NCBI GenBank assembly: GCA_013368325.1
Contig: JAACJK010000174.1
Span: forward strand, 124,001 to 188,000
Length of the DNA stretch: 64,000 nucleotides
Direction: 5' to 3'
From: Ephemerocybe angulata
Lineage: Eukaryota > Basidiomycota > Agaricomycetes > Agaricales > Psathyrellaceae
Shown here: in pieces, positions 42,685 to 53,797 of the stretch
Numbering within the stretch: the first letter of the stretch is position 1
Layout: every line of letters begins with the position of its first letter
Made by a program: the position numbers and the translations under genes
The notes under the pieces: generated by a model
Seen by the model: only the letters and a program-made list of their open reading frames with translations
Told to the model about the DNA's origin: nothing
The model's database searches: none

Positions 42685-45586
42685 ATGACCAAACTGCGCT
42701 ACGACAACCTGTTCTGGGATAGAACTGAAATCCGGGACGCGCTAGAGGAGGATGTGGACCTCAGGTGCCAGCTCCTCTTCTCGCTCATGACCTATTCCGA
42801 TGTGACGATTTTCGAGCTCCTTCACTTCATATTCAGCACGAACATAACGTCGGTCCACCATCGCGCAAGCCTCTTCCTGGCAGACCGGTCAACAAGTGAC
42901 GACGACGACGACGACACCAACACGAGCACCTCCTTTCACCCGGCAACTATTCTCAACCTATGGTACACGAACTTCCCCAAAGCACGTTCGGGAATCGACA
43001 GGACGATCCAGCTCTATGCCCGCAAAATAGTCCTACACGAAAGCGACCAAATCATCGAAGACAAATCTCTCAAAGTCATTGCAAAGTCACTTACGCAGGC
43101 GTCAGTTGAGAACATCACAACACCCGGGACACTCGTCGACACATACCAAGACCTCGCTCCCTTCACCTGGGACCTCCTTTGGACAATAGCAGCATCGCCT
43201 AACCGCTACCGCAAAGCACTCGTACCTGATGGAGAAGATGAGGTTGAAGATGAAGAAGACGACTGGGATGATGATCCGAACCTTGAGGATGGACCAGACA
43301 TCGATCCTATGGCCGTACCTGCTCGGCTGCGCGGATTTTCGAGAAACCCGTTATTCGTAAGTCACAGTGAACGGAGAATTGATACAGGCACTCACCAACC
43401 ATTTCCAGCCCGTCCTGGTTTCCATCTCCATGTTGACGTTCGTCCGAAATCGCGCTACGAATGCTCTGCCGCTGGTCTTGGGCCTATTCTTCAAGATCGA
43501 GGGTACGAGCTCCCGGGTGATGAAGATGCTCAGTAATGCGGGCCTGTGCGTATCTTCGCGTACAGTCGAGCGAGTCAAAGAGAGCATCTCGGAGGACTGC
43601 ATCAGCCGTGCGACATCCCTCATGAACAGTGGAAAGCTGTTCTATACGGTCTTCGACAACATCAATCTTTACGTGCGGAAATGGCAGCAGCGAATCACGA
43701 ACCGTAACTCGATCATACACGCAACAAATAGTGCCGTGGTGGCAATCGACGAGGAGGGGATTGATGTTGATGAAGCGATGGATCTGAAGAAGAAGCTAGA
43801 GCTGCGAGGGAGACGTGTTGAGGCGACGGTGCAGGACATTATGCCCACGCTGGCGGATGACGAGTTCCTGAAGAAGTCGTGTCAGAACATCATCGCGGAA
43901 TTCATCATTCGGTACACACCTGGGTCAGAACGCTGGGCAAACCGGAAGGAGATGCTGGAACAGGTGCGAAAAGACATGCCAGAGGACCGTCCACTCCCCG
44001 TATTGAAAACGGACACCCGGCCGCTCGGGGTATTCAATGTCAATGAAGGTTCAAGGGTCGAAGAAGGGCATCATAAAGTTGTTGGACCAGATTCGCGAGC
44101 GAGCAGGAATGACGTGGCAGAAATGGTCGGGCAAGCTGAGGTTTCTCTATGGGGACTGGCTGTCATCAAACAACTTTCGTCTTGCTCGAGGGGATCGGCG
44201 TGACGACGTGAACGGGATGGAGCGGCTAGAGTATGGAGAGGAACTCAGTCAGCTGTTCCACTTCGCGCTCAATGCTACTCAAATGATCATGCGAACGCAC
44301 CTGGGAGTTGCCGTCCTTGACCCAACTTGTCTGGCTAATGTGAAGGGACTCCTACAACGTATATGGGATGTCAATACAGCCAACTACGCTGCAGCGAAAT
44401 CTCTGATCCGGCACTCGCTCATCGCTCGGGTCCTGCATATCATGATGTGAGTTTCAGACCATCAGTCGGTGTCTAATGAGAGTTCACTTACCCAACCGCC
44501 ATTCATAGGACATTGCTTGAATTGAATACCTGGTCGGACCTTACGAAGTGGGAGCCCAAGGACTACGCAGAAGTGAAGGCTCTTGCAGCGAAGATTTGGG
44601 ACGGTTGGGCGACGACACGGGCAGCAGAGCATGCCAAATCCCAAAAGGATGACTGGGCTGCGCATGATATCTACTTCATCCGAGACGCGTTGATCTTCTG
44701 CGAATTTGAGCAGGCGGTGTCGTACGCAGACCCAGGCCGTGTCCTGCGTGTCCTTCGTTACTGGTGCCTAATGTTTCGCGGTGCCGGTCAGCATAACTAT
44801 GCTAGAGAATGCGCCGAAATTCTCTTACACTGGAAGTACGAGATTACCGAGGCAACTCGCAAAGCTCTTGAGCGGTTGTGGTTTATCAACCGATGGGGGA
44901 AGGACGGGCGGTGGATTGCAGCGGATCTCTACTTGGAACAATTGAACCTGCTCGTCAAGGTAAGCATAAGCGAAAAGTCACTATTCAAACAACAGATGCT
45001 TACCACTAGCCATCAGCGTGTCTTCATTGCAATGGGAAATGGTGTTATGATCGAGTATATTATGAAGAAAGGGTCAGCGTGCGTTGAAACATTCCGATTT
45101 GTTTCACATACCGTCGCTGTGTTCTTCGGGGACCGTGACCGAAACCGGAGGTCAAAGGAAATCGCGTTCCAAGAAGACATGCGGGTGCTCGTAGAAGAGA
45201 TGGAGCGGCATGGAATTCACCGGGGTTTCCAGGAGCATTTCGTCCCCGTAATCCCACCCACAAACAAACCACCGCCCAAAAAGTCAAAGAAACCGACTGA
45301 GCCCGTATCAGCAATCGTCGATGTGCTGGTTGCGGGCGCAGAGACATGGACACAGGGGAAATTTGACGAGTTCAAGCGGGCGACAGCATACGACAAGGCC
45401 CTTGGCTATCCAGTTGTGCATGAGCAGGACGAGCGGGACGGGCGTCTGGATACGGGCACCATCTTCGATGACACAAATCACACGCAACTTGCGTACAGCA
45501 GCGCCAATGATCTCTTCACTGAGGACGACGCTGGCGGCGTAGGTGGAGGAGGGGAGTTTGACCGGGGAACAGAGGTTTTATTGTAA
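42685..45586 (+). CDS. DUF6589-family protein, one-base frame break
   Basis: Four exons (42685-43356, 43409-44446, 44509-44959, 45017-45586) with in-phase GT...AG introns give about 909 residues. Landmarks of the fungal family DUF6589, in order: RNRATNALPLVLGLFFKIEG, VSSRTVERVKESI, FDNINLYVRKWQQRITNRNS, LRFLYGDWLSSNNFR, FHFALNATQMIM, then DIYFIRDALIFCEFEQAV, WCLMFRGAGQHNYA and DLYLEQLNLLVK. At GGG 44055-44057 one G must be dropped to keep the frame (NEGSR to SKKGIIK). Otherwise it is intact, with acidic stretches in the N-terminal and last exons. Biochemical function is unknown. The arrangement opposite a RecQ-like helicase inside inverted repeats suggests a joint role. Confidence 0.82.
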
Positions 45587-48309
45587 GTGAGTGTGTGGAC
45601 GGTAGTGCGACTTTGTGGCTGTAGAGAGGGGTGTAGATGGTCGATAGTACCTTGACGTTGACGGTGAAGACTGTGCCGGAGTCATTGGGAGACTTGGGCC
45701 AGCGACTGGTGGAGGCGGATGGTGGGGGATACGAGGCGAAGGGATCGGAAGCCGACTTGGAAAGAGTGGATTGGGCCTTGGGGTTGACGGGTTTTGAGGA
45801 GGACCGGGTGTCGAGTACTGTAATGTATTGGTAGGGGCTTTGAGTGATCATCAGTCGCTGAACAGTGCACAAGTAACAGAGAGTACTCACAGGACTGGAC
45901 GGGTGTCATTAACATCGTTGAAGCAGGCATTTGAAACCGTGGGCTTGGGCTCGGCGACAGTGCTCGTGGGACATTGGCTGTGGGCGTTTGCCGGCATATC
46001 CGAGAACGTTTTGGTGAGCGCTGCCTCGAGGACGGAGTTGTCGGTGCAGGGAGCGGGAGAGAGGGTGCGGCCAGAGTGGCTCTCCAACTAATGATCCCCT
46101 GTGCGAGCGACTCGACTTGCAAATCCGAGAGGAGGTCCAATGGCGAGATCCTTCGGATGAAGTCAACTGTGATGTCGGACGTGTTCGCGATGTCTTTTGC
46201 AGCCTCGAGAATCTGAGCAGTTGGCCTCGGTGGAAGCAGGATGGATGATGAGAGCAAAGCTGATGACCCGGGCCTTTCATGCTCGGCTTCTCTCCATTTC
46301 TTCAAAGCCTCCCCCAGCTTCGCCACATGGTCCTTCGTAACCGGCTGAGGTGATGTTGCTACTTGAGCTGTACTGGATGCTGAGCTGATAGTGGAGCTGG
46401 TTGATGTGGTGGAAGCAGAGGAGTCAGGGCGAGACGGTGGTGCGGGCTGAGGCCTGGAGAGGGGATAGAAGAAATCGGTTGCGAAGGTTGAAAGGCGAGG
46501 GTCGTGGTAATCGCATGCAGCATACGCAGTCAGCTCTGACGGACTGCAGTGATAGCAACAACGGCTTGATGGGGCCGAGCGCCCAACATCAAGCACGGTC
46601 CACGAAAGGATATATGGCGAGGCTTGAGACCGGGTTCCAGGCTTTGAATAGGTTACGGCGGTTAGGGATGTGTAGAGGTTAAGGTCTGTTCTTGGTCGGA
46701 AAAGCGAGGTGAGGTACCGATGCACACAGCCTACATACAGATAATGTCAGATTGAAATGTAATAGAAAGGGCTTCAGAGACTTACCTCTCGGCATATCAT
46801 GGTGAAGATTCACAAAGCGTTCGATGGCTGGGTCGAGTTTCGCTCGCTTCGCAATGACAGTCTTCGATTCAGGCTTCGGCGCCCGCTTTCCTTGCACCCT
46901 CGCCAGGAGCAGGTTTGCAACCAACTGGGGGCTGGCACGAACGACCCAGGGAGGCACGAGCAAAACGCAGACCGCAGGTGTCGTCCGATCTCTCCCTGCC
47001 CTGCCCCACCGCTGGCAGATCTGGCCAACGGACTGCGGCATACCAAAGCTTGCAACGTAGCGCACGTCGGTGACGTTGCAGCCCATTCCTGCTGCATCGG
47101 TCGCACAGAGGATACGTATCTTGCCTGAGAGGAAGTACTTCCAGCTCCGAGCCTTTGCCGTTTCGGATAGGTTCGACGAGAAGGCTTGAACGGCTTGGCG
47201 AAGGTGAGCGGGGAGACACTTTCGCAGATAGAGGACTGCGACGCGACAATCATTCTCAGAGTTGAAGTAGAGGAGGGACTTGAAGAGATCGGAGAGGCGT
47301 GTTGTGTGCGAGATGTTGGAGGGAAGGAAGTTGAGGATGTCGAGCAGTGGTTCCTTCTGGTTGGCGAGCGGGCGAATATCGTAGAGGAGGTTTGGGCGGT
47401 CGATCCCAACGTCAAGTCCCCAAAAAGGACGACGACCATAGCCTAACGTGTCCCAGAGCGTGTTGAAAGTCGATGTCGAGCAGGTGGCGGTACACGCGAG
47501 GAAGGGGATGTCGAGGCCGGTATAGGTGCGTAGGGAGTTGAGCTGGCGGTATTCGGGACGGAAGTCGTCAGTCCCCCATTCCTCAACGCAATGGGCTTCG
47601 TCTACGACAACGGCTGAGACCCGAGTTCGAAACTTGACGTCCTTCCAGAGCTTTGAGAAGCTCGTTGACAGTGCCATCTCCGGTGATATGTACGCGATGT
47701 TGGCCTTCGTTCGAGCTTCTCCCCAGATTCCAGCGGTGTGCGTTGTGTCCTCATTGAGAACGACAGCGTGAATTCCTTTTTCCTTTGCTTGTTTCGCCTA
47801 GAGAGTCGGAATTATTTATCAGAATAGAGCGTAGCAAGGAATAGCGATACACGCACCTGGTCGTTCTCTAAGGCCTTGAGCGGGCTTATCACAAGCACCA
47901 GCTTCTTCTTCCCTCCCAGTTTTGCTAACCCCTCGAAGACTAGGCTCTTCCCGTACCCAGTACCAGCACACAAGATTCCATCGTAGCCTTGGAGCACTCG
48001 TCGGATGAGGTGCACTTGCCAGTCGTCCGGCGTGTACTTCAGCTTGAGCTCGGAGATGAGGCGGCGCTTGATAGCAGCGAGGGAGAGGTTGAGAGGAAGG
48101 TCTTCACGAATACCTGGCAGCCGTGTCCTTCCTGGGGCCTTGTGCTTTCGAGGGAGTCTTGAGGGGGTGGTTGGCCGGTTGGCTGGTTCCCAGGACGCGC
48201 CGGTTGAACACTTATGGGCGTCGTTGGGCGGTCGAGCATTGTATCACCTTGAAAGTGGGAAAATATCAGTATATAGTCATTATAAACATATTAGAAGCTT
48301 ACCTGCCAT
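45516..48309 (-). CDS. RecQ-family DEAH helicase
   Basis: The helicase exons are 48247-47857, 47797-46786, 46730-45891 and 45817-45516. Motif I is AGTGYGKS, motif II DEAHCVEEWG followed by the RecQ signature DFRPEY, motif III ACTAT, motif V CATDAAGMG and motif VI QRWGRAGRD, so the ATPase core is complete. After a spliced MPRGCVHRYL, RCCYHCSPSEL may be the remnant of the RecQ zinc-binding region. A Ser/Pro-rich tail follows. The N-terminus is unsettled: ATGGCAG (48309-48303) splices to 48247, but that frame differs from the helicase frame and must shift before about 48130. The last exon overlaps the 3' end of the DUF6589 gene by 71 bp on the opposite strand. RecQ enzymes unwind DNA 3' to 5'. 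Fungal subtelomeres also carry RecQ-like genes, an alternative context. Confidence 0.8.
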
Positions 48310-48513
48310 GAGTGGGGTCCGATGTCGCGAGGTAATCCACTCAAAGGGGAGGGTAGTCGAAAAACGCGTCGCGCGCGATGAAACACGCGATTGCAAGAAA
48401 ACGAGCGCGAAAATGAATAAAATAAAGACATACTATTATACTCTACCATATAATGTATCGGAGTACCAAAAATCTTGTGAAGAGAGGAGTGTAGAGAGGA
48501 GAGAGGTCGATTA

Positions 48514-48564
48514 GAAGAAACCCCTGGTTTCGTTACACTTTGGTACAAGCCCCTTCTTCGAAGG
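48514..48564 (-). repeat. Right 51-bp inverted repeat of the DUF6589/RecQ unit
   Basis: Inverted partner of 42185-42235. Two further short palindromes, GTTTGGTTTAACCAAAC and GCCTCCCAAAAAGGC-type, follow on the outside (48580-48620). Confidence 0.65.
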
Positions 48565-48988
48565 TTCGAGCTGAGCTCGAAAACGCCTCCCAAAAAGGCG
48601 TTTGTTTGGTTTAACCAAACATCGAAAGAAGTGGGCGCGGAACGAACCTAGGAGCACGGGGACGCGTCGTGTTTGTTTGGGTTCATTTGTGCATGACGCG
48701 ACCGTGGCGCTTTCGTCTTTCAAGTTCCCTTCTCAGTTCTTCCTGTTCTTCCTCTGGACCTCTTCCATGACCCGCTGGCCCTGCTTTGGCCCTTCACACA
48801 TACTCAGAGCAGAGATGAAGCCGAACTAGGTTCCCCTCCTCAAGCCACAGTCCGACAGAGGTGCGCCCTCTTTCCTTCAGTTCGAAACACGCCGCCATCT
48901 GTGTCTCCAGGACGATTCGGCGGGGTAGCTAGTAGTGCCCGCCCGCTGCCTGTTGGTCAATGATCATCATTGTTGTAGAGTACGCGCC
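48565..48988. other. Intergenic stretch, nothing recognised
   Basis: Holds palindromes next to the right inverted repeat (48580-48620); no gene is supported. Confidence 0.4.
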
Positions 48989-49267
48989 ATGGCCACCAAT
49001 GCGTTGCCTCCAGCGTCCAGACGTCCAGCACGTACTCACGTACTAACGGTTGTTCGAAACGGTTCTCTTCGCTCGACAGGTTACATTCCACCTCCGTCAC
49101 TCCTTCAGGCTCTGGCTCTGGCTCCCTCCCTTAGACCCTTCACGCCGACGGACGCGGTCTCGGGCTCGCTCTCTTTCCACAGTACGCTCACAGTACAGCA
49201 ACTCCCCTCTTCGCCTTTCCTGGCGCCAACCAAAGTTGTCCATGTATACCCGCTGCGGAAGGAGTAG
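48989..49267 (+). CDS. Possible small protein, 92 residues
   Basis: ATG in a good context (GCGCCATGG) opens a frame reading MATNALPPASRRPARTHVLT and ending at 49267. No known family. The surrounding 48.6-49.6 kb is pyrimidine-rich and gives several competing frames. Confidence 0.3.
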   Translation: MATNALPPASRRPARTHVLTVVRNGSLRSTGYIPPPSLLQALALAPSLRPFTPTDAVSGSLSFHSTLTVQQLPSSPFLAPTKVVHVYPLRKE

Positions 49268-49687
49268 AGAACGATTGTCTTCTCGAAAAGGTCCAACTAG
49301 AGGCTGGTCAACGAGACTACTGCGGAAGTGCACCCGAGCCACGATCTCTCTCCCTGTGGTGCTTGCTCCTGACTAACTCTATGCACGTATTTGATCTCAT
49401 CTTACTTGCTGGAGGGCCGTGCCCTTTTCGCACACATCCCGATTCCTCGATGGATGCACCTCAAGCTGACAGCATTTCCTCTCCTTGGTTCCTGAGTTAC
49501 TAGCGTCTTGACTGGGAATGCGCCAGCCATGTTTTGCCCTGCACCGACCAACTCGTTTGCCGCGTTCCCCCGGCGTATCATCCGCACCCTCACTACTATC
49601 ATATGCAACAAATGCCTGCTGGGCTGGGCGCGCCTCTTTCACGAAGGCGTTGGTGTGTGTGTGTTCACAAGCAGTCCATTCCTCACC
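49268..49687. other. Intergenic stretch, nothing recognised
   Basis: Several short frames compete; none has a family signature. Confidence 0.4.
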
Positions 49688-50584
49688 TTATCTTATGCGG
49701 CCAGCGACGTATCTAGATGGGCTGGTAAAGCGGCCCTGTTGACATGCTGAACTCATATAGATAAGCGCCCGTCGCACATCCGTGGATATCGTGCGGCGTA
49801 GAAGCCTTCCTGAAAGTCCTTCGTCCCGCTCGGGATATGCAATAAAAGTCCCCGTAGCTTCCACGATATCGCCCATCTTGAACTCTGCTGGAGAGAGTGG
49901 CTCGTAACTGTCCGGGTTATTAGAAACAGTAAATGGAATATGTCGCATAACGTACAAGATTGACCCGTCTTCCTTCGTCATCCTCTTCGAGTACTGAACG
50001 ACGTTATCAGCCACTCTTATGAAATCCGTACCCGGCGCTGCTTCGAGAGCTTCATTCGGGTCAATGTCTGGTGTGAAAGGAATGTGCCGGAGCTCGCGAA
50101 CGAAGCGACGTTCAGTCAGGTACCGATCGTGCATCGCGACACATTCCTCGTCCTCGAACTTCCCAAATGAGAATGGTTGAACGCCCTCCGCTTCACGAAA
50201 CCGGTTCTCTATGGCGCCAAGACGGGTTAGGCTCTCATTGAAGGAAATGGAGCCAAGACCAGTCACGCGCACAAACTGTCGTAGGTATCGTACGTGCTCG
50301 AACTTGTGGCTTGCCCTATGATGTTGTAAGTTCGCATCCTGAAGTCCAAAGGAATCATAAAACTCACAGACTGTAGATTGGAGGGAGGGTTTTGTCGCAC
50401 AAGATTCCCCGGACAGCGACCGTCGCTTCCTCATGCCCGGTTTCCGACTGCTTTACCATCCTCAGGCAGGGCGGCTGCGTGAATTCGACGACGTCGTACT
50501 CTTCGGGCTAGATCCATCATGCTCAGTCAGTCTGTAGCCGTCGACGTCTAAATCACGTACCATAATCCCAGCTAGAGTCTTCAT
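49688..50584 (-). CDS. Three-exon gene of an unnamed family
   Basis: Exons 50584-50561 (MKTLAGIM), 50507-50368 and 50315-49688 join in phase, giving about 263 residues. Key segments are PEEYDVVEFTQPPCLRMVKQ, TLPPIYSLASHKFEHVRYLR, RRFVRELRHIPFTPDID, then ADNVVQYSKRMTKEDGSILYV, a second RHIPFT, and FKMGDIVEATGTFIAYPERD. The last block could be an OB-like beta segment, but this is only an impression. The start is the ATG just before the first intron; a longer 5' end from 50698 is possible. No signal peptide or membrane helix. Confidence 0.62.
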
Positions 50585-50699
50585 GTTTCCGAGGCCATTT
50601 ATGGAATCGGGTACTTTCCGCGGCGGAAAAAGCGCCAAGTTCCGGAAATAAAGCAACGTGACTTTGAAGTCACGTTGTTGCCAAGATCCAAGTTCCAAG

Positions 50700-53308
50700 G
50701 AGTCAAGGGTTCAAGTCCCCCCATCACCAGTTTTTTATCTCAGGTCAATTACTCTCATTTACTGCAGCAAAACCACTGACGTAGATGTACTAACTACTAT
50801 GTAATTAATCTTTGTTCTACCCTCTATCTAAGAGTATACACAAGTGTGCGGCGCGCCTTCTCTGTACCCCCTGAATAATCCTGATGCCGTATTCCCGGAT
50901 CAGAGCTTAACCTCCACCACCATCCCCGACGCCATTCGAGATTGTTGGCATGCAACCCTGACCCAAAAACCTCCATCCTCCCAGCACCGACGAAGAACAC
51001 AGAACCAAAACAACGACAGTGACGGACGTACCTCCGCCTCTTTGACATCGAGTACCCGAGACCACCGTCAACGACGCACAAAACACACCAAAAGGACGTC
51101 AAAGTCTCACCGCTCACCCGACCTCCAACCCTCCCACACTCTGTATAGGGCCCAACCCACTGCGCGCGTCAGAATGCCAGCTGCAACCTGCACCGGTTAG
51201 TCCGATATCGTCGCACAAGCAAAACAAAACTGACCTCATCTCGCAGACGGCTTGTCCATCCCACGGCCGACTTTCTCCAACCCTCGGGACATGGACAATG
51301 ACAGCTAGCGCACACGATATCGAGTCATCCGCACCTGCGGGCTCCTCCAAAGACTTGAAGAACCCGTTGGCGCACTGCGGCGTCAAACATCAGCATTACA
51401 GATCTCAAAGCCCAACGACGAAACACACTTTCAGCACACACGGCAAACACCGCCAGCATCGAATGCCAGCGCAAGATCCCACACTCCCTGTACAATGTCC
51501 GGCACAACACCACCCTCGCTCTTCCAGCCATCGAGAAACGCCGGATCCCAAGATCAGTTCTACGCCGTCATTCCTTTGGCTACGCTACGCTCAATACACG
51601 CCTGATCCCCGCCCTCGCACGCGTCCTCCCTTTCCTCTCCTTCCAGCGAGGCCATCCAGGGCACTCTTCCCTCCCGCCGCCGCCCCAATCCATCACCCCC
51701 TCACGTCCGATCACAGCCCGTCCCCTTTCAAATCTCGCTCTCCTCCCTCCCGACAGTCCTCCCGTCTTCAAATGGACTGCAAACTGTGGTCAAGTGTCAA
51801 GGTTAGTCGATTAGATCCCGTTACGATGGTCAATGTGCTTACTTTGTGCTGTCGTTCTCAGGCACCGCAGACGCGATCTGGGCACACACACGACGATGTC
51901 GAAGGTCGAGATGCGAGGAACGGCCCTCGACGTCCTGAAAATCTTCAAGAACTGAATTTCGACTGCAAGGTGAGTCAGTATTTCGTTCATTTGACCATTT
52001 CAAGACCAACGTACCTCTATCAGACTAATCCACACGCCATGACACCCTCGATGGATGGCGCAAGCGGAGGACGCGATACCGAAGGGCCATAGCCTTCAAG
52101 GTGCGTCAGTTTTCGGAGGAAATGATATCGAGCGACCAACTCACCTTGCGACAGGAATACCCACCAACAACACCGCCCTCAGGGTACGCAAGGCGACAGG
52201 AACGATGATGCACGACGACGACCGCCCCTCGCGATGGATTCGAGGCTCCCGGTTGCGCAGGGTCACAAAGAATCGTCGACGTCGGACGATGACGATTTTC
52301 GTCTCCGCTACCTGCCGCGACAACATCAGCACTCGATCACGGTCTGCACCCACCTCCCACTTACCTCGACACCCACACCGATGTGATGCCAAGGGCTACA
52401 TTTCAATGGTCAGTGTCTCGTCACCCCACAAGCCAATCGAGACTCACCTCGTCTCGCAGACGGCACGCATCCCACCGACGAACCGTCCAAGCCCCGGGAC
52501 AACGGCAGCCAACGCACACACCAACGAAGGCACCCACACCTCTCGACGCCTCCAAAGTCCTGAAGAAACCGTCAGCGCGCGGCCCCGACTCGATCAAGGC
52601 CCGTACCCACCTCAGCGCGGTCCCCTCAAGATCGTCTTACACACGAAACGCGTCTTCACCTCGCGCGCAGGCCCTCGACGACGGCGATGGTGCAATGCCC
52701 CAGCCAACGAGGTCGTTGTGCATGGCCTCCCGACACCACGAAGGCGCGCCACGGCCATGGACGACGACCGGAAACGGCGGGGATAGGTGCGAAGGCGAAA
52801 GGGGGTGGTGTGGGTGCAGGAGAGGCGCTTTGAAATTGAAATAATGGTCAGTCACAATTACCCTCGCAACACGAAAGAAAGAACTCACCTTCGTTCAAAG
52901 ACCCCACCCATCTGTACCCCGCTGCCTAGCACGACATCAGAAAGCCCTTCCACATCGACCACGACCGCGCACGTACCGTGCGCATCGCCGACGGCCAATG
53001 CACCGCCCACCGGCCGTTTGGATCTCTCACGACGAGCTCCGCCCTCGTGAAACGACGGCGGTAGAGGCAAAGGGGCGGTGGGCGTCGACCACGCCCTCGA
53101 GACGAGGAGGAGGCTTGGAAGACGTCGTCGACGGCCTGTGAACGTCGATGCAGGCGAAGGGAATAGGGTGGTATGGGTCGAAAGGACAACGGCGACGTCC
53201 CCGAAGCTGTGAATACAGGTCAGTTAATTAAATCTTCAAAAGGCGAACAAAAAGCTTACCTTCGCCAACAGACTCCTTTTGATCCGTACACCCCACGGGG
53301 AAGCGGCG
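50700..53308. other. Long A/C-rich tract with no supported gene
   Basis: The plus strand is strongly depleted in runs of G and T, so many short frames without family resemblance stay open. A segment at 51235-51380 resembles 52443-52590 (TCTCGCAGACGGC, CCTCCAAAG.C.TGAAGAA), suggesting an old internal duplication. Sequences resembling donors and acceptors occur at 51801 and 51860, but no convincing exon chain could be built. Confidence 0.4.
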
Positions 53309-53797
53309 TTAGCAAGCCCGACGACGACGACGACGACGACGAGGTACATACCACTGAACGAGCTCGCCTTGCTCGTGGACGCAGCAGCGGCCCCAGACGT
53401 GCTGGACTCGGAGTCCTGTCGACACCGTTAGCACGCGATGCTGACGACCACCGCGATGAGCATCCCACTCACCTGCTCCGAAGATGGCGACGACGGATCC
53501 ATGCACACCGTTAACGACGACGGGCAGGCAACGAACAACGAGGTGCGATGACGAGTGGGAGAGTGGGGGGAAGTGAGGATTGAGGAAGCGAAGGGTGCGG
53601 GTTATATGTGGGAGGGCAGCCGAGTAAGGCAGGTCGTTAAACAGACCTGTGGATGACGTCGTGATCAGCGAGCAAACGGGGGTGGGACGGGAGGACTTAC
53701 TTTGGACCGGCGAGCTCACTGAGAGCAACGACGACGGCGCCGAAGCGTCGAAGGCAACGGCGAAGACGATGCGTAAAGACGACGAGGAGGATGGCAC
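53309..53797 (-). CDS. Possible small secreted or GPI-anchored protein
   Basis: The frame starts at 53797 with a mildly hydrophobic segment (LRIVFAVAFDASA). Candidate introns at 53701-53647 and 53472-53416 lead to the segment SSTSGAAAASTSKASS followed by MYLVVVVVVVGLANA, which resembles a GPI-attachment tail. The poly-valine run is a (GTC)n microsatellite (53321-53343). Exon phases are not fully certain. Confidence 0.3.
   Translation of the reverse strand: MPSSSSSLRIVFAVAFDASAPSSLLSVSSPVQSKSSRPTPVCSLITTSSTGLFNDLPYSAALPHITRTLRFLNPHFPPLSHSSSHLVVRCLPVVVNGVHGSVVAIFGAGEWDAHRGGRQHRVLTVSTGLRVQHVWGRCCVHEQGELVQWYVPRRRRRRRRAC
53321..53343 (+). repeat. (GAC)n microsatellite
   Basis: Seven to eight GAC units on the plus strand. 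Confidence 0.8.

Larger units (their letters stand above)
42185..48564. mobile_element. Candidate two-gene mobile element (DUF6589 + RecQ-like helicase)
   Basis: A 51-bp segment at 42185-42235 (CCTTCGAAGAAGGGACTTG ... GGGGTTTCTTC) matches the reverse complement of 48514-48564 at 39 of 51 positions without gaps. Between them lie only two genes, which converge and overlap at their 3' ends. No target-site duplication was recognised, and the outer border may lie a few tens of bases further out. The unit does not match any element class I know: no DDE transposase, reverse transcriptase, tyrosine recombinase or Rep/HUH domain was seen. Calling it mobile is inference. Confidence 0.5.

Noticed and set aside
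39420..50660. Shared short block (TTCCGAGGCCAT..ATGG, KYP.P.MASE) at 39420 and 50585 as a SINE
   Set aside because: Similarity covers only about 65 bp without tail or duplications; it is too short to call a mobile element.
50640..50728. tRNA-like sequence with GGGTTCAAGTCCC and a GTGAC...GTCAC hairpin
   Set aside because: No D-arm, no matching acceptor stem about 75 bp upstream, and the hairpin loop has six rather than seven bases.
51298..52092. 264-residue plus-strand frame in the A/C-rich tract
   Set aside because: Low-complexity Pro/Ser/Arg composition, no family and no consistent splice structure.
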